Origin: CAYRTV01 sp964505785
GTDB lineage: Bacteria > Acidobacteriota > Aminicenantia > Aminicenantales > Aminicenantaceae
Reading direction: 5' to 3'
DNA length: 64,000 nt
NCBI GenBank assembly: GCA_964505785.1
Contig: CAZDJZ010000009.1
Location: 1 to 64,000, forward strand
The notes under the pieces are model-generated. The model saw only the letters and a program-made list of their open reading frames with translations, did not search any database and was not told where the DNA came from. Numbering within the stretch: position 1 is the first letter of the stretch; each line of letters opens with the position of its first letter. Made by a program: the position numbers and the translations under genes. Positions 10,713-20,034 of this stretch are shown in pieces.

Positions 10713-11095
10713 ACGGCGGCCTGGCCTCATCAATTCGTTATTCGTATCTAAACTCCTAGGTCTGTGTTGGGGGGCTCTCATATCCTTTCCCGCACACTCT
10801 CCTGTCATCACGGATCGTTTCCTCTTTTAATTCTGATGATTGCGGCAGAGAGTCCCTATATCATTCCGGGAGCAGCTTCTCCTGGTCATTCCCGGAGCGC
10901 CTCCTAGTCATTCTGGCGCGTTTCCCCTTGTCATTCCCGGAGCGAAGCGACGGGAATCTTAGACGCCTCCCGTACGAGGAGACGAATCCGATACATAATT
11001 CATCTTTTTTTTAAAGCCAAAGTCCGTATGCAGGAGAAAAGGTTGGAGATTGCAAAAATTTTCCTGTCAGCATAAAATATGAATCCAAGGCCGCA
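10713..11095. repeat. Gene-free region with REP-like repeat and truncated copies
   Basis: No convincing gene lies here. At 10930-10990 sits one dispersed-family copy, with arms ATTCCCG / CGGGAAT around a variable centre followed by the conserved CTTAGACG box. Upstream, between about 10860 and 10930, the string TCATTCCCGGAGC or TCATTCTGG recurs three times as truncated 5' ends, like a small heap of partial insertions. Confidence 0.7.
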
Positions 11096-12175
11096 ATGGT
11101 TTCAAAGAAAGAAAAATCCCAGACTCAGCATTTCGCCCACCGGTTTAAGACCGCTCGGAAAATGGCCGGCCTCAGCATGGAAGAACTGGTTTCAAAAGCC
11201 GGTTATATTGTTTCCCGCCAAGCAGTGAGTAAATATGAAAACGGCATTATGCGTCCCGCGCCTGAAGTCCTCACAAAACTGGCTGAAGCCATGCAGGTAA
11301 AGCTCGATTTCTTTGAGGAAGGGCGGGAAATGGATCTTACCCACCTGCAGTTCCGGCAGAAATCCAAACTCCCTCGCAAAGAAGAAGAAGCACTGAAATT
11401 CAAAACCATCGACTATCTGGGATATTCCTGTGAACTTGAATCCAGGCTCGGTATGGAAAGAACATTCACTAATCCGGTGTCGGATTTGAAAGTTAAAAAT
11501 CAGGCCGAGGCGGAAACCGCAGCCCAAGCGCTTCGGCGGGCTTGGAAATTAGGCCAGTCGCCCATCGTCAATCTCCTGGAACTCTTTGAGGACCAGGGAA
11601 TCAAGATATTTCTCACAACAGCCGGTGATGATTTTGACGGCATGACGGCCAAAAACCGGCATTGCCATGTCATGATTCTCAATAAAAACCGGCCGCTGGA
11701 CCGGCTGCGCTTCACCGCCGCCCATGAATTGGCCCATATTTTGTTTGATTTCCATCATGACATTGCTCACGAAGAAGGATTGTGTCACAGTTTTGCCGGC
11801 GCTTTTCTCCTTCCCGGTGATGCGATGGTCAATTTAATCGGACCCAAAAGGAGAAAAATTTCCTTTTGGGAGTGGCAGCATATTAAAGAGCTTTACGGCA
11901 TATCCATGCAGGCTTGCATCCACCGCGCATATGAACTGAAGATAATTTCCAAGAATTATTTCAATAATCTCATACAGATGATGCGGCAAAAAGGGTGGGA
12001 CCGGTATGAACCTTTTATTTATGATGGCCAAGAACAAGCAGTGAGGTTAAAAAGACTTATGGCCTTCGCCCTGAACGAAAAAATCATTAACAGAGATGAC
12101 GCCGATGAGCTCGGCCGCCGGTTTCTCAGAGAATCCGATCTTAAGGATGTTCTGCAATCCACCGAATTCGCCTAA
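11096..12175 (+). CDS. XRE-family regulator fused to ImmA/IrrE metallopeptidase
   Basis: The protein has 359 residues. An N-terminal helix-turn-helix (about 15-72, RFKTARKMAGLSMEELV and SRQAVSKYENG) should bind DNA. The C-terminal half is an ImmA/IrrE-type zinc peptidase with HELAH at 210-214 and a following Glu in HEEGLCHSFAGAFLLP, which matches the family's third-ligand region. Proteins of this architecture typically control mobile elements or stress responses by cleaving a partner repressor. No phage or toxin gene adjoins it, only repeats, so its target is unknown. No good Shine-Dalgarno is visible before the ATG. It is a monocistronic unit flanked by REP-like repeats. Confidence 0.9.
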   Translation: MVSKKEKSQTQHFAHRFKTARKMAGLSMEELVSKAGYIVSRQAVSKYENGIMRPAPEVLTKLAEAMQVKLDFFEEGREMDLTHLQFRQKSKLPRKEEEALKFKTIDYLGYSCELESRLGMERTFTNPVSDLKVKNQAEAETAAQALRRAWKLGQSPIVNLLELFEDQGIKIFLTTAGDDFDGMTAKNRHCHVMILNKNRPLDRLRFTAAHELAHILFDFHHDIAHEEGLCHSFAGAFLLPGDAMVNLIGPKRRKISFWEWQHIKELYGISMQACIHRAYELKIISKNYFNNLIQMMRQKGWDRYEPFIYDGQEQAVRLKRLMAFALNEKIINRDDADELGRRFLRESDLKDVLQSTEFA

Positions 12176-12239
12176 ACTATAGCCAGGCACGCAATTTACA
12201 CATCCTGCAGGGGACCGGGATTCATTAGTTCAAAATGAC

Positions 12240-12612
12240 AGCCACGTTGTTACCCTGAGCGAAGCGTCACCCACTCGTCATTGCGAGGGTCCGCAGGATC
12301 CGTCGCAATCTTAGACGGCTTCCCCGGATAAGACGGCCCTGACTCCAAGAAACGACACCCACATGTCATCCTGAGGCTTGCGCTAGCAAGCCGTGAGGAT
12401 CTTGTGCTGCCTCGCTGAAGGAATCGGCATCAGTTCGAAGAAACGATGCCGTCCGGTCATCCTGAGGCCTGGGATAGCAGGCCGTAAGAATCTTAGACTG
12501 CCTCGCCGAATGAAACGGTCCCGTCTTCTCATTCAGGGAACAATCATTATGTCATCCCCGAGCCGCAGAGCGGCGATGGGGATCTTAGACGACATCGTCG
12601 AATGAAGCGAGA
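12240..12612 (+). repeat. Cluster of four dispersed REP-like elements
   Basis: Four copies in the same orientation start with GTCAT at 12277, 12364, 12456 and 12551. Each has a GTCAT(T/C) start, a palindrome of variable sequence (ATTGCGA...TCGCAAT; ATCCTGAGGC...GAGGAT; ATCCCC...GGGGAT) and then the tail cTTAGACxGCxTCGCCGAATGA or a variant. The stem sequences differ but keep pairing. 12176-12878 contains no convincing gene. Other members lie at 10930, 35351, 46971 (reverse), 58027, 58244 and 61648. Confidence 0.75.
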
Positions 12613-12878
12613 CCCTCTCCTTGTGCATGAGCCGTTAAATATCCCTATCGAGTAATCTCATGTCATTTTAAAGCTTGTGAATCCAATTTCTTGTCATTAT
12701 GGAGCCTCAGCGCCATTCTGGAGTCAAAAGCATATTGCATATGGATTATTTGTCCCATGTCACTCTGAGTTCGGCAAAGCAGGCTGAAGAATCAATTCCT
12801 CTTCTGTCTCCATTCATTCCTCGTCTCGCTATATTGCCCATATCCAACTCCGGGGAAAACGGAAAATTCAAAAACATG

Positions 12879-12907
12879 TTGACATATCCACTGAAATCTC
12901 ATAAATT
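12879..12907 (+). promoter_or_regulatory. Sigma-70-like promoter of the PEGA lipoprotein gene
   Basis: TTGACA (12879-12884), a 17-base spacer and TAAATT (12902-12907) lie 31 bases upstream of the ATG, which has a strong AAGGAGG. Confidence 0.7.
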
Positions 12908-12938
12908 GTAAACATACACAAAACTCAAGGAGGTTGAC

Positions 12939-13334
12939 ATGGGACGAACATGTCTCAAAATTTTTTCGGTATTTTTAGTGTTGGCATTTTTAGTGGGCTG
13001 CGCGACTTTATTTAAGGGAACCAATGAGGAAATTTCGATTAACAGCGACCCGCAGCGCGCCCAAATCTTTATCAATGGGGACCTTTACGGAGAGACGCCT
13101 ATTTCAGTGCAGCTTGAATCCAAAAAGACGTATACGATTGAATTCAAGAAAGAGGGTTTCCAGACCAAAACCTTTCAGCTCAACAATCATGTGGGAGCCG
13201 GCTGGATCGTTCTGGATGTCCTCGGCGGTTTGGTACCGGTGATTGTGGATGCCGCCACCGGCGCCTGGTATCACCTGGACCAAAAAAACGTCAACATGAT
13301 TCTGGAAAAACAACAGCCCGTCAGCATTACCTAA
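12939..13334 (+). CDS. PEGA-domain lipoprotein
   Basis: The 131-residue protein has a lipoprotein signal peptide with lipobox LVGC (Cys21). A PEGA-type domain follows (about 32-80): SINSDPQRAQIFINGDLYGETP, then a YTIEFKKEGFQTKTF strand pair. The C-terminal part has a hydrophobic stretch (GAGWIVLDVLGGLVPVIVDAATGAWY) of the kind seen in small envelope proteins. PEGA domains are surface-layer-associated beta modules and no enzymatic role is known. It has its own promoter and RBS and ends before a strong hairpin, so it is monocistronic. A role in the envelope is inferred from lipidation only. Confidence 0.8.
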   Translation: MGRTCLKIFSVFLVLAFLVGCATLFKGTNEEISINSDPQRAQIFINGDLYGETPISVQLESKKTYTIEFKKEGFQTKTFQLNNHVGAGWIVLDVLGGLVPVIVDAATGAWYHLDQKNVNMILEKQQPVSIT

Positions 13335-13358
13335 TCCCTAACCCGATTTGTCCTCATT

Positions 13359-13386
13359 CCGGCTGTGCTTACCCGGGCACAGCCGG
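13359..13386 (+). terminator. Strong stem-loop after the PEGA gene
   Basis: CCGGCTGTGC (13359-13368) pairs perfectly with GCACAGCCGG (13377-13386) around an 8-base loop. A G-rich tract follows instead of a U-run, so intrinsic termination is uncertain. It separates the PEGA gene from the cas operon. Confidence 0.5.
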
Positions 13387-13435
13387 AGGGGGAGGGGGGG
13401 CATGGGGAAATTTTACTTGAACCTGCATGTTTTTA

Positions 13436-13464
13436 TTGACATTATTATTAGCTGTGGATACTCT
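13436..13464 (+). promoter_or_regulatory. Candidate promoter of the cas operon
   Basis: TTGACA at 13436-13441 is followed by GGATACTCT around 13456-13464 (spacing about 15-17). A second TTGACA at 13484 lacks a good -10. Both lie in the 200-base gap before cas3. Confidence 0.4.
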
Positions 13465-13536
13465 TTTTACTTAGCTGGGCGGGTTGACAAATGTCTGTTA
13501 TGAAATCAAAAATGAAAGACAAATCACAATGTAATT

Positions 13537-16164
13537 ATGAGTGAACTTATCAAATCCATATATGCGAAATACCAAAATGAAGATCATTGCCATTTACTTA
13601 TCTATCATCTCATAGATGTCGCTTGTGTTGCTTCGGTTTTAGCGGATGAATTTATCAGACAAAATAATTTCAATTCAAAATTAAAAAAATATTTTGTTTT
13701 TTGGGCAGGATTACATGACATTGGAAAAGCTTCATCCGGATTCCAAAAAAAAATTAAATTAGATTTTCCCAGCAGATATCGATCTCAATCCGATCATACA
13801 TTAATATCGGCAAAAGTATTGTTAGACAAGTGGCAAGAAAAATATACTCCCGGAACTGACAAGGGAGATTTTGCTGTGTGTTTAGCATCAGTTATAGGGG
13901 GGCACCATGGCAAATTTATTCGATCGATGGATGTTGTTGATTTATACATTCGTGATAAGAATGATTATTGGAAAAACTCCAGAAATGAAATGATTTCAAT
14001 TTTAACCGGATTGTATAGCATCGATTTTTTTGATTTTCCTGAACTCACGACAAAAGAGATACCCTCTTTTATCATGAAACTCGCAGGGCTGATAACACTT
14101 TCCGATTGGATTGGGTCGATGGAAGAATATTTTGAATATAAAAAAGACCTAATTCCTTGCAAAGATTATTTTTCCTATGCACAGGATAAAGCCAAATCAG
14201 CCGTAAATAACATTTTCCATACCGAAATTAAACCGGAATTAAATATTCCCGATAAAGAAATCTTCAAATTTGATTTTAGGCCGCTCCAGGAAAAATGCCG
14301 CTCCTTAGGAACGAAAATTAATTCTCCTGCTATTGTTTTCATTGAGGCCCCAACCGGTGAGGGGAAAACCGAAGCCGCCTGGATGCTGGCGAAAGCTTTG
14401 ATGAAAAAATCAGGGCGGAATGGGTGCTATTTTGCATTACCGACTCAGGCTACCAGCAACCAGATGTATGAACGGATTAACAGAGACTGGTTATCTCGGA
14501 TCTTCTCCGAAAATTCCAACCAAATGTTGAAATCAATACTCATTCATTCCGCGGCCATACTTCATGATGAGGATAAGACCTATAAAATAACGACCGGAGA
14601 AGAAGGATACGCAGCGGCTGAAGACTGGTTTAGACCCAAAAAAAGAGGGCTTTTGGCACCATTTGCTGTCGGAACCGTTGATCAGGCATTTCTTTCCGTT
14701 ATGCAGACCAGGCATTTTTATTTAAGACTATTCGGCTTGAACAGTAAAGTTGTCATTTTTGATGAAGTCCATGCCTATGATACGTACATGTCTACAATTT
14801 TCGAAAGATTACTGCAATGGCTTTCCGAAATGGGCACAAGTGTGATTATGCTGTCCGCGACGTTGCCATTATCAAAAAAAAGAAGTTTCATAAAGGCATA
14901 CACCGGTACAAGCCCCAAATTGAACTTATTTTATCCGGCAATAACCGTGGCAAGTCAGACAAAAGGACATGTCGAGGAATCATTTAACGTTTCTGAATTA
15001 AACCAAAAAACAATGAACGTAAAACGTATAGGATTTTCAAGAGAAAACGTGTCATCTTTATGCAAAGAAAAGCTGGAAAAAGGAGGATGCGCGGCGGTTA
15101 TTTGCAATACGGTAAAAAGGGCACAGGATATTTATTCCCATTTGAAAACTCAAATGAAGAGTACTGAGATTCTTTTACTGCATTCTCGGTTTCCTTTCGC
15201 TCAAAGAGAACGGCTGGAAAAGAAGGTTATTGAGAAGTTTGGAAAATCCGACGGGAATGCAAGGCCTGAAAAATCTGTTTTAGTCGCCACTCAAATCATT
15301 GAGCAAAGTTTGGATTTGGATTTTGATTTTATGGTGTCCGATCTTGCGCCGATTGATCTGCTTATCCAGCGGGCCGGGAGAATACAGCGCCATGAGAGGA
15401 ATCGGCCCATTACCATGAAAAAACCTGTTTTATATGTTTCTCTTCCTGAACAAGATCTCAATTCGATCGAAGGATTGAAACGTGCGGGACCAGTTTATAA
15501 CCCATATATTCTGTTGAAAACTTATCTTTTGCTTAAAGATATTGATGAAATTAGAATTCCGGAAGACCTAAGGCATTTAATTGAGGATGTTTATGAGAGT
15601 GATCTTACGGATAAAAAATTTGGAAATTTTCTTTTGCGACTCAAAAAGGAAAATCTTGAGTCGGAAAAGCACAATACATTAAAAGCTGAATTGCCATTAA
15701 TCCTAAGGCCAAATACAGATATAGAGAATATAATCGAGCAAAAAAATGAACAGTACAGAGATGACGATAATCCAGAGGTTCATCAGAGTTTAAAAGCTAA
15801 AACGCGCGATGGCCCTCCGGGTTTATCTATCATTTGTCTCCATGAATTCAATGCCCGATTTTTTCTGGAGTCAATACATAAAAAAAGTGAACAAACTTCA
15901 ATTGATATAGAAAATCCGCCCAGCTTTGAAATTACGAAAGCTCTTTTAAAGAATTCAATTCGAATATCAAATCGTTACTTATTTAATCAATTAATAAAGA
16001 TGGATCCTCCTCGGGCTTGGCAGGGAAACCATTATTTGAAACATTCAAGGTTGTTAATTTTTAATAAAAACGAGTGTTTGTTTAATAATTATTCACTGAG
16101 ACTTGATCCGGAAATGGGTTTGATAATTAATTATTCTAATAATGATGCGGAGGAAAAAAAATGA
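13537..16164 (+). CDS. cas3: Type I-E CRISPR nuclease-helicase Cas3
   Basis: The protein has 875 residues. The N-terminal HD nuclease domain shows His24, Asp27 and the metal-binding HD pair at 60-61 (FWAGLHDIGKASSGF), with a further conserved His in GGHHGKF. The SF2 helicase part has Walker A (APTGEGKTEAAW, about 270-281), DEVH (about 409-412), motif III LSATLP, and motifs V-VI ATQIIEQSLDLD and QRAGRIQRH. It unwinds and degrades DNA displaced by Cascade. Its stop overlaps the start of cse1 (ATGA), consistent with translational coupling. Order and length are normal for I-E systems and all key motifs are intact, so interference is likely functional. Confidence 0.97.
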   Translation: MSELIKSIYAKYQNEDHCHLLIYHLIDVACVASVLADEFIRQNNFNSKLKKYFVFWAGLHDIGKASSGFQKKIKLDFPSRYRSQSDHTLISAKVLLDKWQEKYTPGTDKGDFAVCLASVIGGHHGKFIRSMDVVDLYIRDKNDYWKNSRNEMISILTGLYSIDFFDFPELTTKEIPSFIMKLAGLITLSDWIGSMEEYFEYKKDLIPCKDYFSYAQDKAKSAVNNIFHTEIKPELNIPDKEIFKFDFRPLQEKCRSLGTKINSPAIVFIEAPTGEGKTEAAWMLAKALMKKSGRNGCYFALPTQATSNQMYERINRDWLSRIFSENSNQMLKSILIHSAAILHDEDKTYKITTGEEGYAAAEDWFRPKKRGLLAPFAVGTVDQAFLSVMQTRHFYLRLFGLNSKVVIFDEVHAYDTYMSTIFERLLQWLSEMGTSVIMLSATLPLSKKRSFIKAYTGTSPKLNLFYPAITVASQTKGHVEESFNVSELNQKTMNVKRIGFSRENVSSLCKEKLEKGGCAAVICNTVKRAQDIYSHLKTQMKSTEILLLHSRFPFAQRERLEKKVIEKFGKSDGNARPEKSVLVATQIIEQSLDLDFDFMVSDLAPIDLLIQRAGRIQRHERNRPITMKKPVLYVSLPEQDLNSIEGLKRAGPVYNPYILLKTYLLLKDIDEIRIPEDLRHLIEDVYESDLTDKKFGNFLLRLKKENLESEKHNTLKAELPLILRPNTDIENIIEQKNEQYRDDDNPEVHQSLKAKTRDGPPGLSIICLHEFNARFFLESIHKKSEQTSIDIENPPSFEITKALLKNSIRISNRYLFNQLIKMDPPRAWQGNHYLKHSRLLIFNKNECLFNNYSLRLDPEMGLIINYSNNDAEEKK

Positions 16165-17666
16165 ATCCTGAATACAATCTATTGGATGAAAAATGGATAC
16201 CCTGTGTTTTGAATAACAAAGAACAAAAAGAGATGAATTTAATGGAAGTTTTAATAAAATCAAATAAAATTAAAGAAATCTTTGATCCATCCCCGTTGGT
16301 TACGGTTTCTTTATATAGACTTGCTCTTGCCATTCTGTATCGGGTTTATTCTATTAATGAATATGATAATTGGAAAAAAATGTGGATAAATGTGTGGAAA
16401 GACGGTGTCTTTCAGGAAGATAAATTGAATAATTATCTGGGTAAATGGCATCATAGATTTTATCTTTTTGATAACAAGCGGCCTTTTTATCAATATCCGA
16501 AAATTGAGGGGAATGAAAGTCCGGCAGATCGTCTTGCATTAGAGGCAGCATGCGGTAATAATCCTACTCTTTTCAGCCATAATAATGAAAATCTAAATGA
16601 TGGATTTGATTTTGGGACTGCGGCTAGAAATCTAATTGCGCATCAATCTTTTTCTATTGGTTTCGGAAAAAGCAGTCCTTTTTATTTGAAAGACTCTCCA
16701 TTAATCCGAGGCGTTTTGGTCTTAGTGAAAGGAAATTCATTATTTGAGACATTGATGCTTAATTTTGCGGAACCCTTCAAGATGAATCCGAAGAAAGATA
16801 AGCCGATATGGGAAGAACCAGATTTGCCGGAACCAAAAGAAAACCAGATGCCTGACGGATATATACAATACTTAACTTGGATGAGTCGAAGGATTTTGTT
16901 AGTCCCATCAGAAGATAAAAAGGTAAAACTAATTAAATACCAACAAGGAGTTGAACTTTCGAAAGACTGGCAGAAAGATTTGATGAAAAGTTATTTGAAA
17001 AATGAAAAGCGAGGAATAATTCCATTAGGAATGAATGAAAACAGAGAGCTATGGAGGGATTCTCATAATCTGTTTTCAATTACAAAAAATGATTTAAGAC
17101 CGGCCACTTTCAACTTTTTATCCCCCCTAATTAATCAGCAAATTTTGGCTAAACGCAGACTATATCAATATGAAATTTTTGGATTATGCACTGAGGTTGG
17201 CAAAGCCGCTTCTGTCCTTTTTTGGCGGCAAGAAAGACTTCCTTTACCGCTTTCATTGTTAACTGAAGAAAACCTCGTTCATAGCCTTAAAGAAGCATTG
17301 AAAACCGCAGAAAAAGTTGGGGAAATACTTCGTGCATCCGTCTCCATATTGGCCGACGAACTCAATCTAGGTAAGGACGAAAAACAAAAACTCAGGAAAA
17401 AAATATCAATAGATAGGCAATATTGGGCGGAACTGGCGATTCAATTCAAATCCTTTGTTATTAACCTCGCTGAGAATGAAGAAGAGGCTATGAATGAATG
17501 GATAGCAAGTGTTCGCCGTTTTGCGATCAAAGCGTTTAAAAATAAAATGGATACTTTAGGGACAACAGCCAGGATTTTGAAGGCGGTAAATTCTCCTAAA
17601 GTAACAGGTTATTTCTATGGATCCATAAAAAAAGAGTTGGAAGAGTTAGAGCTATTTGAGCTGTAA
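16161..17666 (+). CDS. cse1: Type I-E Cascade large subunit Cse1/CasA (Cas8e)
   Basis: The 501-residue protein begins NPEYNLLDEKWIPCV, the typical Cse1 start, followed by the segment KSNKIKEIFDPSPLVTVSLYRLAL. It recognises the PAM and recruits Cas3. RNLIAHQSFSIGFGKSSPF in the middle is the type of loop region typical of the family. A C-terminal helical bundle follows. It overlaps cas3 by four bases and ends 14 bases before cse2, in the standard I-E order. No lesion was seen. Confidence 0.96.
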   Translation: MNPEYNLLDEKWIPCVLNNKEQKEMNLMEVLIKSNKIKEIFDPSPLVTVSLYRLALAILYRVYSINEYDNWKKMWINVWKDGVFQEDKLNNYLGKWHHRFYLFDNKRPFYQYPKIEGNESPADRLALEAACGNNPTLFSHNNENLNDGFDFGTAARNLIAHQSFSIGFGKSSPFYLKDSPLIRGVLVLVKGNSLFETLMLNFAEPFKMNPKKDKPIWEEPDLPEPKENQMPDGYIQYLTWMSRRILLVPSEDKKVKLIKYQQGVELSKDWQKDLMKSYLKNEKRGIIPLGMNENRELWRDSHNLFSITKNDLRPATFNFLSPLINQQILAKRRLYQYEIFGLCTEVGKAASVLFWRQERLPLPLSLLTEENLVHSLKEALKTAEKVGEILRASVSILADELNLGKDEKQKLRKKISIDRQYWAELAIQFKSFVINLAENEEEAMNEWIASVRRFAIKAFKNKMDTLGTTARILKAVNSPKVTGYFYGSIKKELEELELFEL

Positions 17667-17680
17667 AGGAGGTGAAAGCG

Positions 17681-18205
17681 ATGGAAGAAAACATATTTAA
17701 ATTTGTAAATATGCTCAAACGATTAAACAATCCGGATAATCCGAATCGGGGGGCATTGGCAGCGCTGCGCCGCGGCTTAGGCCGGCCTTTTGGGGAGGCC
17801 GCAGATATGTATCCGATTGTTGTCCCCTTCCTGCCGGATAAGATTTATCGAAAAGAAGAGAGGATATTTTACCTGATTGGGGCATTATTCGCATGGCATC
17901 CTTCCGATATGAAAAAAGGAAATTTAGGTGATTCCTTAAAAATGCTTGCTGCAGAACGCGGAGAATCTGAAAGCCTGGAGCGACGCTTTATTGCGCTGCT
18001 TAATTGTCACACAGATGATTTGCCCGGTCATTTAAGACAAAATGTGGGACTGCTCAAATCCGGTGATATTCCAATCAATTGGATTCAGCTCTTCAAAGAT
18101 ATTTTGAAATGGGATCATCCGGATAAATTTGTCCAAAAAAGGTGGGCAAAATCATTTTGGGCTAAAAAAGCCCCTGAAAAAAAAGAAAAAAAAGGAGAAG
18201 AATAA
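17681..18205 (+). CDS. cse2: Type I-E Cascade small subunit Cse2/CasB
   Basis: The gene encodes 174 residues when started at the ATG at 17681. A GTG at 17672 in the same frame overlaps the Shine-Dalgarno AAAGGAGG (17665-17672), so it is unlikely. Family traits are visible: NRGALAALRRGLGRPFGEA near the N-terminus and LERRFIALLNCHTDDLPGHLRQ later. It forms the helical belly dimer of Cascade that holds crRNA and target DNA. The Lys-rich C-terminus overlaps an A-rich stretch from which cas7 starts one base later. Confidence 0.95.
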   Translation: MEENIFKFVNMLKRLNNPDNPNRGALAALRRGLGRPFGEAADMYPIVVPFLPDKIYRKEERIFYLIGALFAWHPSDMKKGNLGDSLKMLAAERGESESLERRFIALLNCHTDDLPGHLRQNVGLLKSGDIPINWIQLFKDILKWDHPDKFVQKRWAKSFWAKKAPEKKEKKGEE

Positions 18206-18206
18206 A

Positions 18207-19340
18207 ATGTTTGTTGAGTTGCATATGCTTCAAAATTTTCCGCCTCATTGCTTGAACCGAGATGACACCAATCAGCCGAAGGATTGTGAATTTGGCGGTT
18301 ATCGAAGAGCCAGGATATCTAGTCAATGTTTAAAGCGGGCAATTAGATGTGAGAGTGGATTCCAGGAAAATCTTAAAGGTTATCTTTCCAAACGTTCTTT
18401 GTATTTTCCAAGCCAGATTTACCAATATTTGATTAAAGAAGGTATTGAAGAAAACCCCGCGAAAAAAGCTTCCAATCAATTCGTGAAAATTGCGAAGAAA
18501 GAAAGCGGTGGAGGAGAAAGTGATGAAAAAGATGTGATGAAGACGCCGCAAATCATGTTTTTTTCGGATGACGAAGTTGAATTTTGTGCGAAAAAAGTCA
18601 TAAAAGCCATTGAGCAAGATGAAGATATTGTGAAATTGGTAGATAAGAAAAACCGCAAATTCAGTGATGGTGAAAAAATTCCCCCGCCCCGCAATGCGGA
18701 CATAGCGTTGTTTGGAAGAATGATCACTTCGGATGCTTTCATGGATATTGATGCATCTTGTCAAGTGGCACATGCTATTTCAACGAACCAGGTGAATATG
18801 GAAATGGATTTCTATACGGCAGTGGATGATCTTAATCCTGAAGGAGAAACCGGTGCCGGCATGATGGGTGTGGTCGGATTTAACAGCTCATGCTTTTATC
18901 GATATTCTTGTTTGGATACGGAGAAATTGCTGGAGAATCTGGATGATAATGTTGATTTATGCCGCCGAACAATTGAGTCATACATTAGAGCTTCTGTCGC
19001 TGCGATCCCCACAGGGAAACAAAACAGCATGGCCGCCCAAAATCCACCCAATATGATTTTTGCTGTTGTAAGAAATGGAGGTTCTCCCTGGTCGCTTGCC
19101 AATGCGTTTGAAAAACCGGTATATCCGGATAAAAATCACAGTCTGGTTGAAAAATCTATTTCGGCTTTGGATATTCATTGGGGAAATTTGTGGAAAGTCT
19201 ATGGGAGTGATCACATATTAGCCAGACCCGTTGTAATCGTCGATGAAGGAGAATTGAAAAATTTGGCTGACAGCAAGAAGGAAACTCTGGATGAGCTGAT
19301 TTCTGAAACCATGAAAGCGGTTTCTTTTCAGGAAGAATAA
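18207..19340 (+). CDS. cas7: Type I-E Cascade backbone Cas7e (Cse4/CasC)
   Basis: The gene encodes 377 residues. The frame is open from 18129, but the family start MFVELHMLQNFPPHCLNRDD is the ATG at 18207, which has AAAGGAGAAG in front. RRARISSQCLKRAIR and the TNQVNMEMDFYTAVDDL region are hallmark Cas7e segments, and the C-terminal part contains SVAAIPTGKQNSMAAQN. Several copies coat the crRNA spacer. It lies between cse2 and cas5 with almost no spacing. Confidence 0.96.
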   Translation: MFVELHMLQNFPPHCLNRDDTNQPKDCEFGGYRRARISSQCLKRAIRCESGFQENLKGYLSKRSLYFPSQIYQYLIKEGIEENPAKKASNQFVKIAKKESGGGESDEKDVMKTPQIMFFSDDEVEFCAKKVIKAIEQDEDIVKLVDKKNRKFSDGEKIPPPRNADIALFGRMITSDAFMDIDASCQVAHAISTNQVNMEMDFYTAVDDLNPEGETGAGMMGVVGFNSSCFYRYSCLDTEKLLENLDDNVDLCRRTIESYIRASVAAIPTGKQNSMAAQNPPNMIFAVVRNGGSPWSLANAFEKPVYPDKNHSLVEKSISALDIHWGNLWKVYGSDHILARPVVIVDEGELKNLADSKKETLDELISETMKAVSFQEE

Positions 19341-19342
19341 TA

Positions 19343-20032
19343 ATGAGCTCAGCCGTGTTATTGATAAGGTTGTGTGGACCAATGCAGTCCTGGGGGACAC
19401 AGAGTCGATTCAGTATAAGGGATTCAGACCGCGAACCTTCTAAAAGTGGAGTCATCGGGATGATCTGCTGTGCATTAGGTCGGGATAGAAACTCATCTCT
19501 AAATGACCTAAATAGATTAAAAATGGGAATACGCGTGGATAAGGAAGGAGAATTGGAATCAGATTTTCATACCGCAGGAGGTGCCTCCAGTAAGAAAGAT
19601 GGAAAGCCCGAAGGTGTTTATAGGGCTTCGGGTGGAGTAAAAAGAGAAGGGATTGTCTCTAAACGCTATTATCTTGCGGATGCTGAATTCTTAGTGGGGA
19701 TGGAAGGCGAGGTGGAATTCTTAAAAAGAATTCATTACGCTTTAGCGAACCCAAAATGGCCGCTGTTCTTGGGGCGGAAAGCTTTTGTTCCGTCTTTACC
19801 TGTCTATATTCCCGATGGTTTGATAGAAGGCAAATCATTATTAAATGTCTTGAAAGAGTACCCCTTTCGGGTAGAGACACCAAAAGAAAAAGATATACGA
19901 ATAATATTGGAAGCAGATGATCCAAAAAGCGAAACACGTAATGATGTTCCCGTTTCTTATAAAACCCGCCGGTTCAGCACAAGGCAAATTCAATATATTT
20001 TTATTAAGGGTCCAGGGTTTCAAGGAGGATAA
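19343..20032 (+). CDS. cas5: Type I-E Cascade subunit Cas5e (CasD)
   Basis: The 229-residue RAMP protein starts SSAVLLIRLCGPMQSWGTQSRF, with the conserved GPMQSWG motif and the following PSKSGVIGMICCALGR. It also shows KRYYLADAEFLVG and LGRKAFVPSLP, typical of CasD. It caps the 5' handle of the crRNA. The start is two bases after cas7 and the stop lies inside the RBS of cas6. Confidence 0.96.
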   Translation: MSSAVLLIRLCGPMQSWGTQSRFSIRDSDREPSKSGVIGMICCALGRDRNSSLNDLNRLKMGIRVDKEGELESDFHTAGGASSKKDGKPEGVYRASGGVKREGIVSKRYYLADAEFLVGMEGEVEFLKRIHYALANPKWPLFLGRKAFVPSLPVYIPDGLIEGKSLLNVLKEYPFRVETPKEKDIRIILEADDPKSETRNDVPVSYKTRRFSTRQIQYIFIKGPGFQGG

Positions 20033-20034
20033 AT

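Noticed and set aside
12699..12911. 70-codon frame between the repeats and the PEGA gene
   Set aside because: It has no RBS, low-complexity composition, and it overlaps the promoter of the PEGA gene.
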